Of a DNA stretch of 64,000 bases, positions 9,190-18,206 are shown in pieces. The notes below the pieces were generated by a model. It had not been told where the DNA came from. It ran no database searches and saw only the letters and a list, made by a program, of their open reading frames with translations. A program made the position numbers and the translations under genes. Source of the DNA: Planococcus donghaensis MPA1U2 (lineage in GTDB: Bacteria; Bacillota; Bacilli; Bacillales_A; Planococcaceae); NCBI RefSeq assembly GCF_000189395.1, contig NZ_AEPB01000022.1, positions 1-64,000 of the forward strand, read 5' to 3'. Positions within the stretch are counted from its first letter, which is position 1. Every line of letters starts with the position of its first letter.

Positions 9190-9261
9190 TTCGAAAGAAC
9201 CCATTTTAAAATGTCTCTGAGCGGCTTTTCTTCGTTTTGGATGGTGTTAGTCTTGAAGATT

Positions 9262-9295
9262 GAAAAACCCTTCCAGCAATGTGTGGAAGGGTTTT
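9262..9295 (-). terminator. Terminator of the rhodanese gene (minus strand)
   Basis: A 12-bp perfect hairpin AAAACCCTTCCA/TGGAAGGGTTTT has an 8-nt loop. Read on the minus strand it ends in TTTTT, six bases after the rhodanese stop. Confidence 0.8.
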
Positions 9296-9300
9296 AAAGA

Positions 9301-9684
9301 TTAATTTTTAGATTTGATTTTGCCAGTCCATTGTTTGAACCCGCCTTGCAGTTGGAACAATTGGTTATAGCCTTTTTTCTTTAAGAAAATGGCAACCCGG
9401 CCGCTACGTGCTCCGTTTTGGTCATATAAATAAACCGGTTTGTCTTCGCGGATTTCTTTGTAGCGCTGACGTAATTGTGATTGTGGAATATTACGCGCTC
9501 CAAGAATATGTCCTGCCGCAAAATCTTTTGGCTCGCGTACGTCAATTAATTGCGCTTTGCGGTAGCCCTCGATAAATTGTTCTTGTGTCAAGTTCGTGAC
9601 AGCTTTTTTCATGCGGAAATACATGATTACCGCATAAATGATGATTGCTAATAGTACTGCGATCGTAATGTACAAAAATTCCAA
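9301..9684 (-). CDS. yqhL: Membrane-anchored rhodanese-like domain protein (YqhL-like)
   Basis: 127 residues: an N-terminal membrane anchor (residues 3-23), then one rhodanese fold with LIDVREPKDFAAGHILGARNIP (start near 46). The loop that normally carries the catalytic cysteine reads YLYDQNGARSGR, with Asp88 where Cys is expected. A sulphurtransferase reaction is therefore unlikely; a binding or regulatory role is more plausible. It is divergent from lipM and convergent with gcv, as in Bacillus. The start ATG 9684 has a GAAAGGGGCA-type site upstream. Confidence 0.85.
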   Translation of the reverse strand: MEFLYITIAVLLAIIIYAVIMYFRMKKAVTNLTQEQFIEGYRKAQLIDVREPKDFAAGHILGARNIPQSQLRQRYKEIREDKPVYLYDQNGARSGRVAIFLKKKGYNQLFQLQGGFKQWTGKIKSKN

Positions 9685-9783
9685 TGATCTTGCCCCTTTC
9701 TCATCTTCTTTTATTATAAGAGAAGAGATGACGGATATTCAATGCCAATGTTACACTAATTATCGGAAATAGGAGGCGATCTT

Positions 9784-10620
9784 GTGAAATATCCAAAATG
9801 GGTGTTTATAAATTCAGGGGAAGGCACCCCTTCTTTTAATATGGCGCTCGATGAAGCATTGCTAAATTGGCATAGCGAAGGACTTATTCCACCTGTAATA
9901 CGGTTTTATGGTTGGCAGCCTGCAGCCCTTTCAATCGGTTATTTTCAAAAAGTAGAAAAAGAAATTGATATGGAAGCTGTGGAACGATTAGGACTTGGGT
10001 TTGTTCGTCGACCAACAGGAGGCCGAGGCGTGCTTCATGAGCACGAACTTACATACAGCATCATTGTTAGCGAAGCTTATCCGGATATGCCCGAAACTGT
10101 TACAGAAGCATATCGAGTATTAAGTGAAGGTTTGTTAAAAGGGTTTCAAAATTTAGGATTGGAAGCATATTTTTCAGTGCCGGATACCGAAGACAAACGG
10201 GCGGATTTGAAAAAGCCGAAGTCAGCCGTATGTTTTGATGCGCCAAGTTGGTATGAAATGGTTGTTGAAGGGAAAAAAGTGGCCGGCAGTGCACAAACAC
10301 GCCAAAAAGGTGTTATTTTACAACATGGTGCTATTTTAATCGACTTGGATGCTGAAAAGCTCTTGTCGGTTTTTAAGTTCCAAAATGAAGAAGCAAAAGA
10401 ACGTATGCGCATCAAAATTCCTGAAAAAGCAGTCGCGATCAATTCATTGCGTGCAAAACCTGCAACTGCCGAAGAATGCGTCATAGCATTTAAAGCTGGT
10501 TTCGAACAAGCCCTATCAATTGAATTAGAGCCCTACATATTGACAGAGCAACAACTTGCTGAAGTCAAGGCTTTAGAGGAAAAAAAATATGCAAATTCTG
10601 AATGGAATTTTCGGGCGTAG
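9784..10620 (+). CDS. lipM: Octanoyl-[GcvH]:protein/ACP octanoyltransferase LipM
   Basis: Transfers octanoate from acyl carrier protein to the lipoyl domain of GcvH, the first step of lipoate assembly in Bacillales. Cys150 in [13 protein letters not shown] is at the same position as the catalytic cysteine of B. subtilis LipM, and the conserved [13 protein letters not shown] block follows (161 onward). Length is 278 residues. The start is GTG 9784 with AGGAGG upstream. Its place beside gcv makes functional sense: GcvH is its acceptor, and the bkd E2 in this window also needs lipoate. Confidence 0.94.
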   Translation: MKYPKWVFINSGEGTPSFNMALDEALLNWHSEGLIPPVIRFYGWQPAALSIGYFQKVEKEIDMEAVERLGLGFVRRPTGGRGVLHEHELTYSIIVSEAYPDMPETVTEAYRVLSEGLLKGFQNLGLEAYFSVPDTEDKRADLKKPKSAVCFDAPSWYEMVVEGKKVAGSAQTRQKGVILQHGAILIDLDAEKLLSVFKFQNEEAKERMRIKIPEKAVAINSLRAKPATAEECVIAFKAGFEQALSIELEPYILTEQQLAEVKALEEKKYANSEWNFRA

Positions 10621-10702
10621 AGTCTTTAGCCTTATTTTTTCGTCATGCCACGTGAAAAACCTTGATAAATAAAGCTTTTCAAAAGGCTCGAATTTTTCAG
10701 CA

Positions 10703-10728
10703 GAAACTTGTTATTGTAAACAAGTTTC
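10703..10728. repeat. 10-bp perfect inverted repeat in the nrdJ promoter
   Basis: GAAACTTGTT and AACAAGTTTC are separated by 6 bp. The right arm lies inside the promoter spacer and touches the first NrdR box. No T-run follows, so it is not a terminator; an operator is possible. Confidence 0.55.
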
Positions 10729-10743
10729 AATATGTAGTATGAT
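10714..10743 (+). promoter_or_regulatory. SigA-type promoter of nrdJ
   Basis: TTGTAA (10714-10719), an 18-bp spacer and TATGAT (10738-10743). The spacer and -10 are covered by the first NrdR box. Confidence 0.6.
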
Positions 10744-10772
10744 GGGAATCGAAGTAATACTATATATAGTAT
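10726..10772 (+). promoter_or_regulatory. Tandem NrdR boxes
   Basis: Box 1 is TTCAATATGTAGTATG (10726-10741). Box 2 is ATACTATATATAGTAT (10757-10772), a perfect palindrome with the NrdR core CTATATATAG. Their starts are 31 bp apart, about three helical turns, which is the known arrangement for NrdR repression of ribonucleotide reductase genes. Confidence 0.85.
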
Positions 10773-10806
10773 CCGACTCCATATATTATAAAGGAGGAAT
10801 TGTCAA

Positions 10807-13365
10807 ATGGTATCCGCCACACAATCCCAATATTCATTAAACGCACAAGCTTTAAACGAAGATATCAAAACGTTTCCCCAAGTGCACGAAATTACACCAG
10901 ATATGAAAGTAACGCACAAAGGGGTATCCCGCCTTGTGATGATTGATCGTTATTCATTTAAGGATACAGAGAAAAAGACACTTAAAGCAGGCGATTTTGT
11001 TGTTTTAACTGTTAAAGAAGATCCGAAATTTCCAGCTCGTGGACTTGGTTATATTGTGTCAATTGATACACAAGCAAACAAAGCTCAAGTTTGGATTGAA
11101 GAAGATTACAGAAGTGCAATCGACAATCCGCAAGAACAAGAAGCAGGCATTGTCAATCGCCCAATCGACGTGATTGAAAAGCCGATGGAAGTGTTCTACG
11201 AGCAAATTGCGAAACGTAATGCAACGGGATTAGCTTCAGTAGAAACAACACCTGAAAAGCGTCAAGAATGGTTTGAGAAATTTTATCAGCAATTGGTTGG
11301 ATTGAAATTCATTCCAGCTGGACGTGTTCTTTACGGAGCAGGAGCAGATACAGATGTAACGTATTTCAACTGTTACGTAATGCCATTTGTAGCAGATTCG
11401 CGCGAAGGTATTTCAGATCATCGCAAACAAGTAATGGAAATCATGAGTCGTGGTGGCGGTGTAGGAACAAATGGTTCTACACTTCGTCCACGTAATACAT
11501 TAGCTCGTGGAGTTAACGGCAAATCATCAGGATCAGTATCTTGGTTGGATGATATTGCGAAATTGACGCATCTTGTTGAACAAGGTGGATCAAGACGCGG
11601 TGCTCAAATGATCATGCTTGCAGACTGGCATCCAGATATTGCAGAATTTATCATTTCAAAAATGCAAAATCCACGTATTTTGCGTTATTTGATCGAAAAC
11701 ACGCAAGATGAAACGATTAAAAAATTAGCTCATGATAAATTGAAATTCAAAGCGTTATCTGCTCAAGAAGAAGCAATGTATCAAGGCATTTTAAACTACC
11801 GAACAATTCCAGGTATGGGCGGATTTAATGAGAAAATTATGCGTGATGCAGAATCGAAATTGCGGGACGGCGGTACGTATTCTGTTCATAACGAAGAATT
11901 TTTAACTGGCGCGAATATTTCTGTAACGCTAACGAGTGATTTCATGACAGCTGTTGAAAATGATGCTGATTTTGAATTGCGATTCCCAGCAGTTGAATCT
12001 TATTCAAAAGATGAAATGGCTGTTTACAATGAAAAATGGCAAGAAGTTGGCGATGTTCGTGAATGGGAACGTATGGGCCACGGCGTCCGCGTTTACCGTA
12101 CGATGAAAGCGCGTGAACTATGGAACTTGATCAATATTTGCGCAACATATTCAGCAGAACCGGGCATTTTCTTTATCGATAATGCTAATGAAAAAACAAA
12201 TGCTGCAGCGTATGGCCAAAAAGTCGTTGCAACAAACCCTTGTGGTGAACAGCCGTTAGCTCCGTATTCTGTGTGTAACTTGGCCGCAGTCAACTTGGCA
12301 CAGTTTGCAGATCCGAAAACAAAAACGGTTGATTTTGAAAGCTTGAAAGAAACAGTTCGAGTTGGCGTCCGCATGCAAGACAACGTTATTGATGCAACAC
12401 CATATTTCCTTGAAGAAAACCAAGTACAAGCACTTGGCGAACGCCGTGTTGGGCTTGGAGTTATGGGATTAGCTGATTTGCTAATCTACTGTGACAGAGA
12501 ATATGGTTCACCGGAAGGCAATGAACTTGTAGATGAAATCTTCAAAACGATTGCCACTGCAGCATATGAAGTTTCGACTGATTTAGCAGCAGAACGTGGC
12601 AGCTTCCCATTCTTAGTTGGGAATTCAGATGAAGAAACGGCGGCACTTCGCAAAGCGTTTACGGAAACTGGATTTATGCAAGGCATGCCAGAACATGTTC
12701 GCGAAGCGGTTCTTGAAAAAGGAATTCGCAACTCACACTTATTAACAGTAGCTCCAACAGGGTCTACCGGTACAATGGTTGGCGTTTCGACAGGACTTGA
12801 GCCTTATTATTCATTTACTTACTACCGTAGTGGTCGCCTTGGTAAATTTATCGAGGTTAAGGCTGATATTGTAAGTGAATACTTGAAAAACAACCCTGAA
12901 GCAGACGAAGAAAACTTGCCAAAAGCATTTGTGACGTCAATGGACTTAGCGCCAGAAGCGCACGCAGATGTTCAATGCATCATCCAACGCTGGATTGATT
13001 CATCGATTTCGAAAACGGTAAACGCACCTCGGGGTTATACTGTTGAACAAGTTGAAGGCGTATATGAACGTTTGTACAAAGGTGGAGCAAAAGGTGGTAC
13101 GGTTTATGTCGATGGCAGCCGTGATTCACAAGTTCTAACTTTAAAAGCTGAAGATAATAATTTCGAAGAACAACAACAACAAGAAGATACAGGAAAACGT
13201 CCGATTGTTTTGATCGACACTATTCAAGATCTTCGTTCAACAAATGTGACAATCGGTTCTGAAGTGGGCGATACTTGCCCAGTTTGCCGAAAAGGAACAG
13301 TTGAAGAAATGGGTGGATGCAATACATGTACAAATTGTAACGCTCAGTTAAAATGTGGATTGTAA
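10807..13365 (+). CDS. nrdJ: Adenosylcobalamin-dependent (class II) ribonucleotide reductase
   Basis: Makes deoxyribonucleotides without needing oxygen or a tyrosyl radical. 852 residues. Catalytic-core cysteines are in YFNCYVMP (C189) and NPCGEQPLAPYSVCNLAAVN (C479 onward). The PTGSTGTMVGVSTGLEP loop lies near 655. The C-terminal tail from 824 has CPVC...CNTCTNC...CGL, a zinc-binding and redox-relay arrangement typical of the family. No NrdD-type glycyl radical is present. Monocistronic, with its own promoter, NrdR boxes and a strong terminator. No cobalamin riboswitch is visible upstream. The length and domain order fit the vitamin B12-dependent RNR family. Confidence 0.94.
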   Translation: MVSATQSQYSLNAQALNEDIKTFPQVHEITPDMKVTHKGVSRLVMIDRYSFKDTEKKTLKAGDFVVLTVKEDPKFPARGLGYIVSIDTQANKAQVWIEEDYRSAIDNPQEQEAGIVNRPIDVIEKPMEVFYEQIAKRNATGLASVETTPEKRQEWFEKFYQQLVGLKFIPAGRVLYGAGADTDVTYFNCYVMPFVADSREGISDHRKQVMEIMSRGGGVGTNGSTLRPRNTLARGVNGKSSGSVSWLDDIAKLTHLVEQGGSRRGAQMIMLADWHPDIAEFIISKMQNPRILRYLIENTQDETIKKLAHDKLKFKALSAQEEAMYQGILNYRTIPGMGGFNEKIMRDAESKLRDGGTYSVHNEEFLTGANISVTLTSDFMTAVENDADFELRFPAVESYSKDEMAVYNEKWQEVGDVREWERMGHGVRVYRTMKARELWNLINICATYSAEPGIFFIDNANEKTNAAAYGQKVVATNPCGEQPLAPYSVCNLAAVNLAQFADPKTKTVDFESLKETVRVGVRMQDNVIDATPYFLEENQVQALGERRVGLGVMGLADLLIYCDREYGSPEGNELVDEIFKTIATAAYEVSTDLAAERGSFPFLVGNSDEETAALRKAFTETGFMQGMPEHVREAVLEKGIRNSHLLTVAPTGSTGTMVGVSTGLEPYYSFTYYRSGRLGKFIEVKADIVSEYLKNNPEADEENLPKAFVTSMDLAPEAHADVQCIIQRWIDSSISKTVNAPRGYTVEQVEGVYERLYKGGAKGGTVYVDGSRDSQVLTLKAEDNNFEEQQQQEDTGKRPIVLIDTIQDLRSTNVTIGSEVGDTCPVCRKGTVEEMGGCNTCTNCNAQLKCGL

Positions 13366-13372
13366 TAGAACG

Positions 13373-13405
13373 AGCGGGATGGCGAATTCGCCATCCCGCT
13401 TTTTT
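13373..13405 (+). terminator. Terminator of nrdJ
   Basis: AGCGGGATGGCG (13373-13384) pairs with its exact complement (13389-13400) over AATT, followed by T5-6. Confidence 0.92.
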
Positions 13406-13438
13406 GTTTAGTCTAAACGTAAGCGCTTTTATAAATAG

Positions 13439-13466
13439 TTGCTCGATTTTTCCGATATGTTAAAAT
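13439..13466 (+). promoter_or_regulatory. Candidate promoter of aroQ-efp
   Basis: TTGCTC (13439-13444), 16 bp, TAAAAT (13461-13466), about 30 bp before the aroQ ribosome binding site. Confidence 0.5.
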
Positions 13467-13500
13467 AATGAAGAATGTATAAAAGGAAGGAGAAGATGGA

Positions 13501-13941
13501 ATGCGTGTGCTGGTCTTGAACGGTCCGAATTTAAACCGCCTGGGCAAACGGGAAAAAGAAGCGTATGGAACTTTTACCTTAGAAGAGTTAGAACAAGATC
13601 TGGTAGAATTTTCATACCGTCATCATATTGAATTGATTTGCCGACAGTCGAACCATGAAGGAGAATTGATTGACTGGATTCATGGAGCAGGCGATGAAGG
13701 CTTAACGGGAATTGTTTTAAATGCGGGTGCCTATACACATACGAGTATCGCGATAAGAGATGCGATTGCGGCGATTCAAGTACCTGTGATTGAAGTACAT
13801 ATCTCGAATGTTCACAAAAGAGAAGAATTCCGACACCATTCGTATATATCTCCGGTAACGATGGGACAAATTGTAGGATTTGGTCAAGATGTCTACAAAC
13901 TGGCGTTACAAGCGCTGATTTTAAACCAAGAGAGAGGTTGA
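13501..13941 (+). CDS. aroQ: Type II 3-dehydroquinate dehydratase
   Basis: Dehydrates 3-dehydroquinate to 3-dehydroshikimate in the shikimate pathway that aroK also serves. 146 residues. LNGPNLNRLGKRE at residues 6-18 and the tyrosine of EAYGTFT (Y22 region) form the active-site lid. LNAGAYTHTS and EVHISNVHKREEFRHHS hold the catalytic His and substrate-binding loop. AAGGAGA precedes ATG 13501. It is followed directly by the M24 peptidase gene. Confidence 0.95.
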   Translation: MRVLVLNGPNLNRLGKREKEAYGTFTLEELEQDLVEFSYRHHIELICRQSNHEGELIDWIHGAGDEGLTGIVLNAGAYTHTSIAIRDAIAAIQVPVIEVHISNVHKREEFRHHSYISPVTMGQIVGFGQDVYKLALQALILNQERG

Positions 13942-13946
13942 ACACA

Positions 13947-15005
13947 TTGAAACTTCAAAAATTACGCGATGAAATGAAACAACGTGAAGTAGAAGCTGTG
14001 CTAGTTACTAGTCCTTATAATTTGCGTTATATTACTGAATTCACAGGAACGGCTGGCTTAGCAATCGTCACACAACAAAAAGCCGTATTCATTACAGATT
14101 TCCGTTACACCGAACAAGCAGGAGAACAAGTGAAAGAATTTGATGTTATCCAAGCGGAAAAAAATCTAATGGATGAAGTGGTAAAGACGGTCAAATCGAT
14201 GGATATTGAGACGCTTGCTTTTGAACAAGATTATATGACATATGCGCAAGCTGCGCAGTATAAAGAAAAATTAGCATGTGAATTAGAACCAATTAGTAAT
14301 TTGATTGAAAAAATCCGCATGGTTAAAACAGCCGAGGAAGTAGCGGTATTAAAAGCGGCTGCTAAAATTGCAGATGATACATACGAACATATTTGCGGTT
14401 TTATCCGCCCGGGGTTGACGGAACTAGAAGTTTCCAATGAGTTGGAGTTTTTCATGAGACAACAAGGTGCAACTTCTTCTAGTTTTGATATTATTGTGGC
14501 TTCTGGACTGCGCTCTGCATTGCCTCACGGTGTAGCAACAGATAAAGTAATTGAAAAAGGCGACATGATCACACTGGATTTTGGTGCGTTATATAACGGC
14601 TATATTTCAGACATTACCCGTACAGTCGCAGTTGGCGAACCATCAGAGCAAATGAAAGAAATTTATGATATTGTATTAAAGGCGCAAGAATTAGGTGTGG
14701 AGAAAATTGGTCCGGGAATGAGCGGTATTGAAGCAGACGCCATTGCTCGAGATTATATTAAGTCTAAAGGTTATGGCGAAGCATTTGGTCATTCAACAGG
14801 TCACGGAATTGGCTTGGAAGTTCACGAAAGCCCAGGATTGTCTTTTAAATCAGAGACAATTCTAGAGCCAGGTATGGCTGTCACGGTTGAACCAGGAATT
14901 TATCTGCAAGGAATTGGCGGAGTCCGCATTGAAGATGATATACTGATAACCGAGTCAGGAAATGAACGGTTGACTAACTCCACAAAAGAGCTTCGCATTT
15001 TATAA
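13947..15005 (+). CDS. yqhT: M24 family Xaa-Pro dipeptidase/aminopeptidase (YqhT-like)
   Basis: A 352-residue metallopeptidase of the creatinase/aminopeptidase P fold, probably acting on X-Pro peptides. The metal ligands appear in order: Asp in LDFGALYNGYISDITRT, His in HSTGHGIGLEVHE, Glu in TVEPGIYL and Glu in GVRIEDDILI. TTG 13947 (MKLQKLRDEM) is chosen because AGAGAGG lies about ten bases upstream and homologues start here; TTG 13938 would overlap aroQ by 4 bp. It is in a run with aroQ and efp. Whether it is strictly prolidase or aminopeptidase cannot be told. Confidence 0.88.
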   Translation: MKLQKLRDEMKQREVEAVLVTSPYNLRYITEFTGTAGLAIVTQQKAVFITDFRYTEQAGEQVKEFDVIQAEKNLMDEVVKTVKSMDIETLAFEQDYMTYAQAAQYKEKLACELEPISNLIEKIRMVKTAEEVAVLKAAAKIADDTYEHICGFIRPGLTELEVSNELEFFMRQQGATSSSFDIIVASGLRSALPHGVATDKVIEKGDMITLDFGALYNGYISDITRTVAVGEPSEQMKEIYDIVLKAQELGVEKIGPGMSGIEADAIARDYIKSKGYGEAFGHSTGHGIGLEVHESPGLSFKSETILEPGMAVTVEPGIYLQGIGGVRIEDDILITESGNERLTNSTKELRIL

Positions 15006-15023
15006 ACAAACGGAGGAACTATA

Positions 15024-15584
15024 ATGATTTCAGTAAACGATTTTAAAACAGGTGTCACAATTGAAGTAGATGGCGGAATTTGGCGCGTAATGGAATTCCA
15101 ACACGTAAAACCGGGTAAAGGCGCTGCATTCGTGCGCTCGAAACTTCGTAATCTTCGTACAGGAAGTGTCACTGAAAAGACATTCCGTGCAGGTGAAAAA
15201 GTTGCTAAAGCACAAATCGACAATTCTAAAATGCAGTATTTATATGCTAATGGCGATATGCATGCATTTATGGACATGGAAACTTACGATCAAATTGAGT
15301 TGCCAGAAAAAAACATTGAATATGAATTGAAGTTTTTACAGGAAAATATGGAAGTGCAAGTAATCCAATTCCAAGGAGAAGTTCTAGGTGTTGAATTGCC
15401 AAACACGGTCGTTTTAGAAGTAGTTGAAACGGATCCAGGTATTAAAGGCGACACAGCTAGTGGTGGTTCTAAACCAGCGAAATTATCAACTGGCTTATCT
15501 GTTCAAGTACCATTCTTTATTAACGAAGGCGATAAATTGATCATCAACACAACTGATTCTTCTTACGTTTCTCGAGCTCAATAA
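15024..15584 (+). CDS. efp: Translation elongation factor P
   Basis: Relieves ribosome stalling at polyproline stretches. 186 residues with the three beta-barrel domains of EF-P. The loop [12 protein letters not shown] puts Lys32 at the tip, the residue modified in B. subtilis EF-P. The C-terminal signature [20 protein letters not shown] is intact. ATG 15024 has GGAGGAACT upstream. Terminator follows. In B. subtilis yqhV and the spoIIIA operon come next; here accB does. Confidence 0.97.
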   Translation: MISVNDFKTGVTIEVDGGIWRVMEFQHVKPGKGAAFVRSKLRNLRTGSVTEKTFRAGEKVAKAQIDNSKMQYLYANGDMHAFMDMETYDQIELPEKNIEYELKFLQENMEVQVIQFQGEVLGVELPNTVVLEVVETDPGIKGDTASGGSKPAKLSTGLSVQVPFFINEGDKLIINTTDSSYVSRAQ

Positions 15585-15585
15585 T

Positions 15586-15618
15586 AAAAAAGGCCTCTTC
15601 TATTAGAGGCCTTTTTTT
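15586..15618 (+). terminator. Terminator after efp
   Basis: AAAAAAGGCCTCT (15586-15598) pairs with AGAGGCCTTTTTT (15605-15617) over a 6-nt loop; the right arm ends in T7. Confidence 0.92.
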
Positions 15619-15709
15619 AAAAAGTCAGATTAGCTATTTCAAAATAGCCTTAAAAAGTCTAAAATGGTATAGAAATCAGTTAAATACATATTAGGGGAGT
15701 ATGATAAAT

Positions 15710-16213
15710 ATGAAAATCCAAGAAATCCGTGAAATTATCAAATTGGTAGATGGGTCATCTATTGATGAGTTCTCTTATGAGTTTGAAGGCGTTAAAGTTA
15801 AAATGAAGAAAAATGGTTCTGGCCAAACTCAACAAACAAGCTCTTCAACTGAACAAGCACCACAAGTGCAAAAAGCTGTAGAAACGAGCACGCCAGCACC
15901 AGCTAAAGAACCAGAAGTTGAAACATTAGTGTCTTCAGAAGCGCCAGAAGTACCGGCTGATAACAATGCGGATTACCATAAAATTTTATCACCAATGGTT
16001 GGAACATTTTATGAGTCTCCATCACCTGATGAAGCACCTTACGTACAAGTGGGAACAAAAGTTTCGGCTGATCACGTAGTTTGCATCGTAGAAGCAATGA
16101 AATTATTTAACGAAATCGAAGCTGAAGTAGATGGGGAAATCGCTGAGATTCTTGTAAAAGATGGTCAGCTTGTCGAATACGGCCAGCCTTTATTCCTCGT
16201 GAAAGCAAACTGA
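15710..16213 (+). CDS. accB: Biotin carboxyl carrier protein of acetyl-CoA carboxylase
   Basis: Carries carboxybiotin between AccC and the AccAD carboxyltransferase for malonyl-CoA synthesis. 167 residues: a short N-terminal helix ([13 protein letters not shown]), a Pro/Ala/Glu-rich linker (about 40-85) and the biotinyl domain. The biotin lysine is K131 in [13 protein letters not shown] 15710 is favoured over ATG 15701 because GGGGAG is ten bases upstream of the former and only two from the latter. Followed 17 bp later by accC. Confidence 0.95.
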   Translation: MKIQEIREIIKLVDGSSIDEFSYEFEGVKVKMKKNGSGQTQQTSSSTEQAPQVQKAVETSTPAPAKEPEVETLVSSEAPEVPADNNADYHKILSPMVGTFYESPSPDEAPYVQVGTKVSADHVVCIVEAMKLFNEIEAEVDGEIAEILVKDGQLVEYGQPLFLVKAN

Positions 16214-16230
16214 GGAAAGGGGAGATAGCG

Positions 16231-17589
16231 ATGAAAACGATGAAAAAAGTATTGATTGCAAACCGTGGAGAAATCGCAGTTCGGATTATCCGTGCTTGTA
16301 AAGAAATGAATATCGAAACGGTTGCGGTATACTCAGAAGCTGATAAAGAAGCTCTTCATGTTGAACTTGCAGATGAAGCGTATTGCATCGGTCCGAAGTT
16401 ATCGAAAGACAGCTATTTAAATTTTTCTAATATCATGTCAGTTGCTAAACTGACAAATTGTGATGGCGTCCATCCGGGGTACGGGTTTTTAGCTGAAAAT
16501 GCAAGTTTTGCTGAACTTTGTGAAGCTTGCGATATGATGTTTATTGGACCAACTGCAGATGCGATTTCACGTATGGGTACAAAAGATGTGGCGCGCGAAA
16601 CGATGCGCAAAGCGGGCGTTCCTGTTGTACCAGGCTCGACGGGGATTGTAGCAGATGAAAAAGACGGTTTACGTATTGCAGATGAAATTGGTTTCCCAGT
16701 GATCATTAAAGCGACAGCAGGTGGTGGCGGTAAAGGAATCCGTGTTGCACGTACTCGTGAGGATTTTGTTACTGGTTTGAAAATGACTCAAAAAGAAGCA
16801 GCAGCTGCTTTTGGGAATCCTGGAGTTTATATCGAGAAATTTATCGAAGATTTCCGCCACATTGAAATCCAAGTACTAGCTGATTCTCATGGCAATGCGA
16901 TTCATTTAGGTGAACGTGATTGTTCTATTCAGCGTCGTATGCAAAAACTGGTAGAAGAAGCGCCTTCACCGGCATTATCACCAGAGTTGCGCTCAGAAAT
17001 GGGCGAAGCTGCAGTAAAAGCTGCACTAGCTGTTAACTACCGCGGTGCAGGAACAGTAGAATTTATTTTTGACGCTGTCAATCAAAAATTCTACTTTATG
17101 GAAATGAACACACGTATTCAAGTAGAGCATCCTGTAACAGAAATGATTACGGGAATAGATTTGATCCAACAGCAATTAAGAGTGGCTTCTGGTGAAACAC
17201 TAGCTTATAAACAAGAAGACGTAATGTTTAAAGGCTGGTCAATCGAATGCCGCATTAATGCAGAAAACCCAGCTAAAAACTTTATGCCATCAGCAGGTAA
17301 AGTCGAAATGTACTTGCCTCCAGGTGGTATGGGCGTAAGAATCGACTCTGCTATGTATTCAGGCTACACGATTCCACCATATTACGATTCGATGGTAGCG
17401 AAATTGATTACATTCGCAGATACACGCGAAGAAGCAGTGGCAAAAATGAAGCGCGCATTAGATGAATTTGTCATTGAAGGCGTGTTTACAACGATTCCGT
17501 TCCATTCAAAATTGATGGATCACGAAGTATTTAAATCGGGAGATTTCAACACGAAATTCCTTGAGAAATACGACGTGTTGGGATCTTAA
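16231..17589 (+). CDS. accC: Acetyl-CoA carboxylase biotin carboxylase subunit
   Basis: ATP-grasp enzyme that carboxylates biotin on AccB. 452 residues. The glycine-rich ATP loop GGGGKGIRVA is at 165-174 and MEMNTRIQVEHPVTE near 290-304 holds the metal and catalytic residues. The CxIQRRMQKLVEEAPSP block is present. GGGGAG precedes ATG 16231. It may also serve the propionyl-CoA carboxylase subunit at 47.9 kb, which has no biotin carboxylase beside it. Confidence 0.95.
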   Translation: MKTMKKVLIANRGEIAVRIIRACKEMNIETVAVYSEADKEALHVELADEAYCIGPKLSKDSYLNFSNIMSVAKLTNCDGVHPGYGFLAENASFAELCEACDMMFIGPTADAISRMGTKDVARETMRKAGVPVVPGSTGIVADEKDGLRIADEIGFPVIIKATAGGGGKGIRVARTREDFVTGLKMTQKEAAAAFGNPGVYIEKFIEDFRHIEIQVLADSHGNAIHLGERDCSIQRRMQKLVEEAPSPALSPELRSEMGEAAVKAALAVNYRGAGTVEFIFDAVNQKFYFMEMNTRIQVEHPVTEMITGIDLIQQQLRVASGETLAYKQEDVMFKGWSIECRINAENPAKNFMPSAGKVEMYLPPGGMGVRIDSAMYSGYTIPPYYDSMVAKLITFADTREEAVAKMKRALDEFVIEGVFTTIPFHSKLMDHEVFKSGDFNTKFLEKYDVLGS

Positions 17590-17604
17590 GGAGGAGCTTT
17601 TTAG

Positions 17605-18000
17605 ATGGCTGAAAAAACGGCACCTTATTTACGCATGAAATCAAATGGAGCACAAGACTTAGGTAATATTGAAGTTGCTCCAGAAGTGTTAGAAATTATT
17701 GCGAGTATTGCAGCAACAGATATTGAAGGAGTTGCTAGCATGCGCGGAAACTTTGCTTCTGGCGTTGTAGAGCGTTTAGGAAAAAAAGTTCATGGCAAAG
17801 GCATTAAAACCGAATTGTCGGAAGAAGGATTGGCGATTGATGTGTATTGTGTCATCAATTATGGTGTGTCAATTCCTAAAACCGCATTAAAAATTCAAGA
17901 GCAGGTTCGTCAAACGCTTGAAAATATGACGTCACTTCAAACGCAAGAAGTAAACGTCCATATTACAGGTGTCCATTTCGAGTCTCAAGCAGCAGAATAA
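17605..18000 (+). CDS. yqhY: Asp23/Gls24 family envelope stress protein (YqhY-like)
   Basis: 131 residues with the Asp23 family core GNIEVAPEVLEIIASIAATD and VYCVINYGVSIPKTALKIQE. It lies 15 bp behind accC in one transcription unit, the arrangement in which B. subtilis YqhY has been linked to control of acetyl-CoA carboxylase activity. There is no signal peptide or membrane segment. AAGGAGG precedes ATG 17605. The regulatory role is taken from the family and not shown by the sequence. Confidence 0.9.
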   Translation: MAEKTAPYLRMKSNGAQDLGNIEVAPEVLEIIASIAATDIEGVASMRGNFASGVVERLGKKVHGKGIKTELSEEGLAIDVYCVINYGVSIPKTALKIQEQVRQTLENMTSLQTQEVNVHITGVHFESQAAE

Positions 18001-18005
18001 GCAGC

Positions 18006-18058
18006 AAGGCTGTCCAGGAGTCCTTTAAGGCTCCAGGACAGCCTTCTCTTTGTTTTTG
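18006..18058 (+). terminator. Terminator of accB-accC-yqhY
   Basis: AAGGCTGTCC (18006-18015) pairs with GGACAGCCTT (18036-18045), with an inner GGAG/CTCC extension, followed by a T-rich tract. Confidence 0.8.
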
Positions 18059-18206
18059 TTGGCACCCCCCCAAAAATATTCCTGTAGCAAACTATAGCTT
18101 TTGGTGATGTTCGATATTATTGACCGAACATTTCAAACATGGAAGTTCTACCGGAATACCTGTATAATGAGGGGTAATTAGCTGTGAAAAGGAGACCGGA
18201 TAACTT

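Noticed and set aside
10660..10700. AGCTTTTCAAAAGGCT as a lipM terminator
   Set aside because: Short imperfect stem and the T-run is displaced by several bases; I cannot support it.
18107..18131. ATGTTCG-N11-CGAACAT inverted repeat before nusB as a LexA box
   Set aside because: The half-sites are in the wrong order (GTTCG...CGAAC) and spacing for LexA, which needs GAAC-N4-GTTC.
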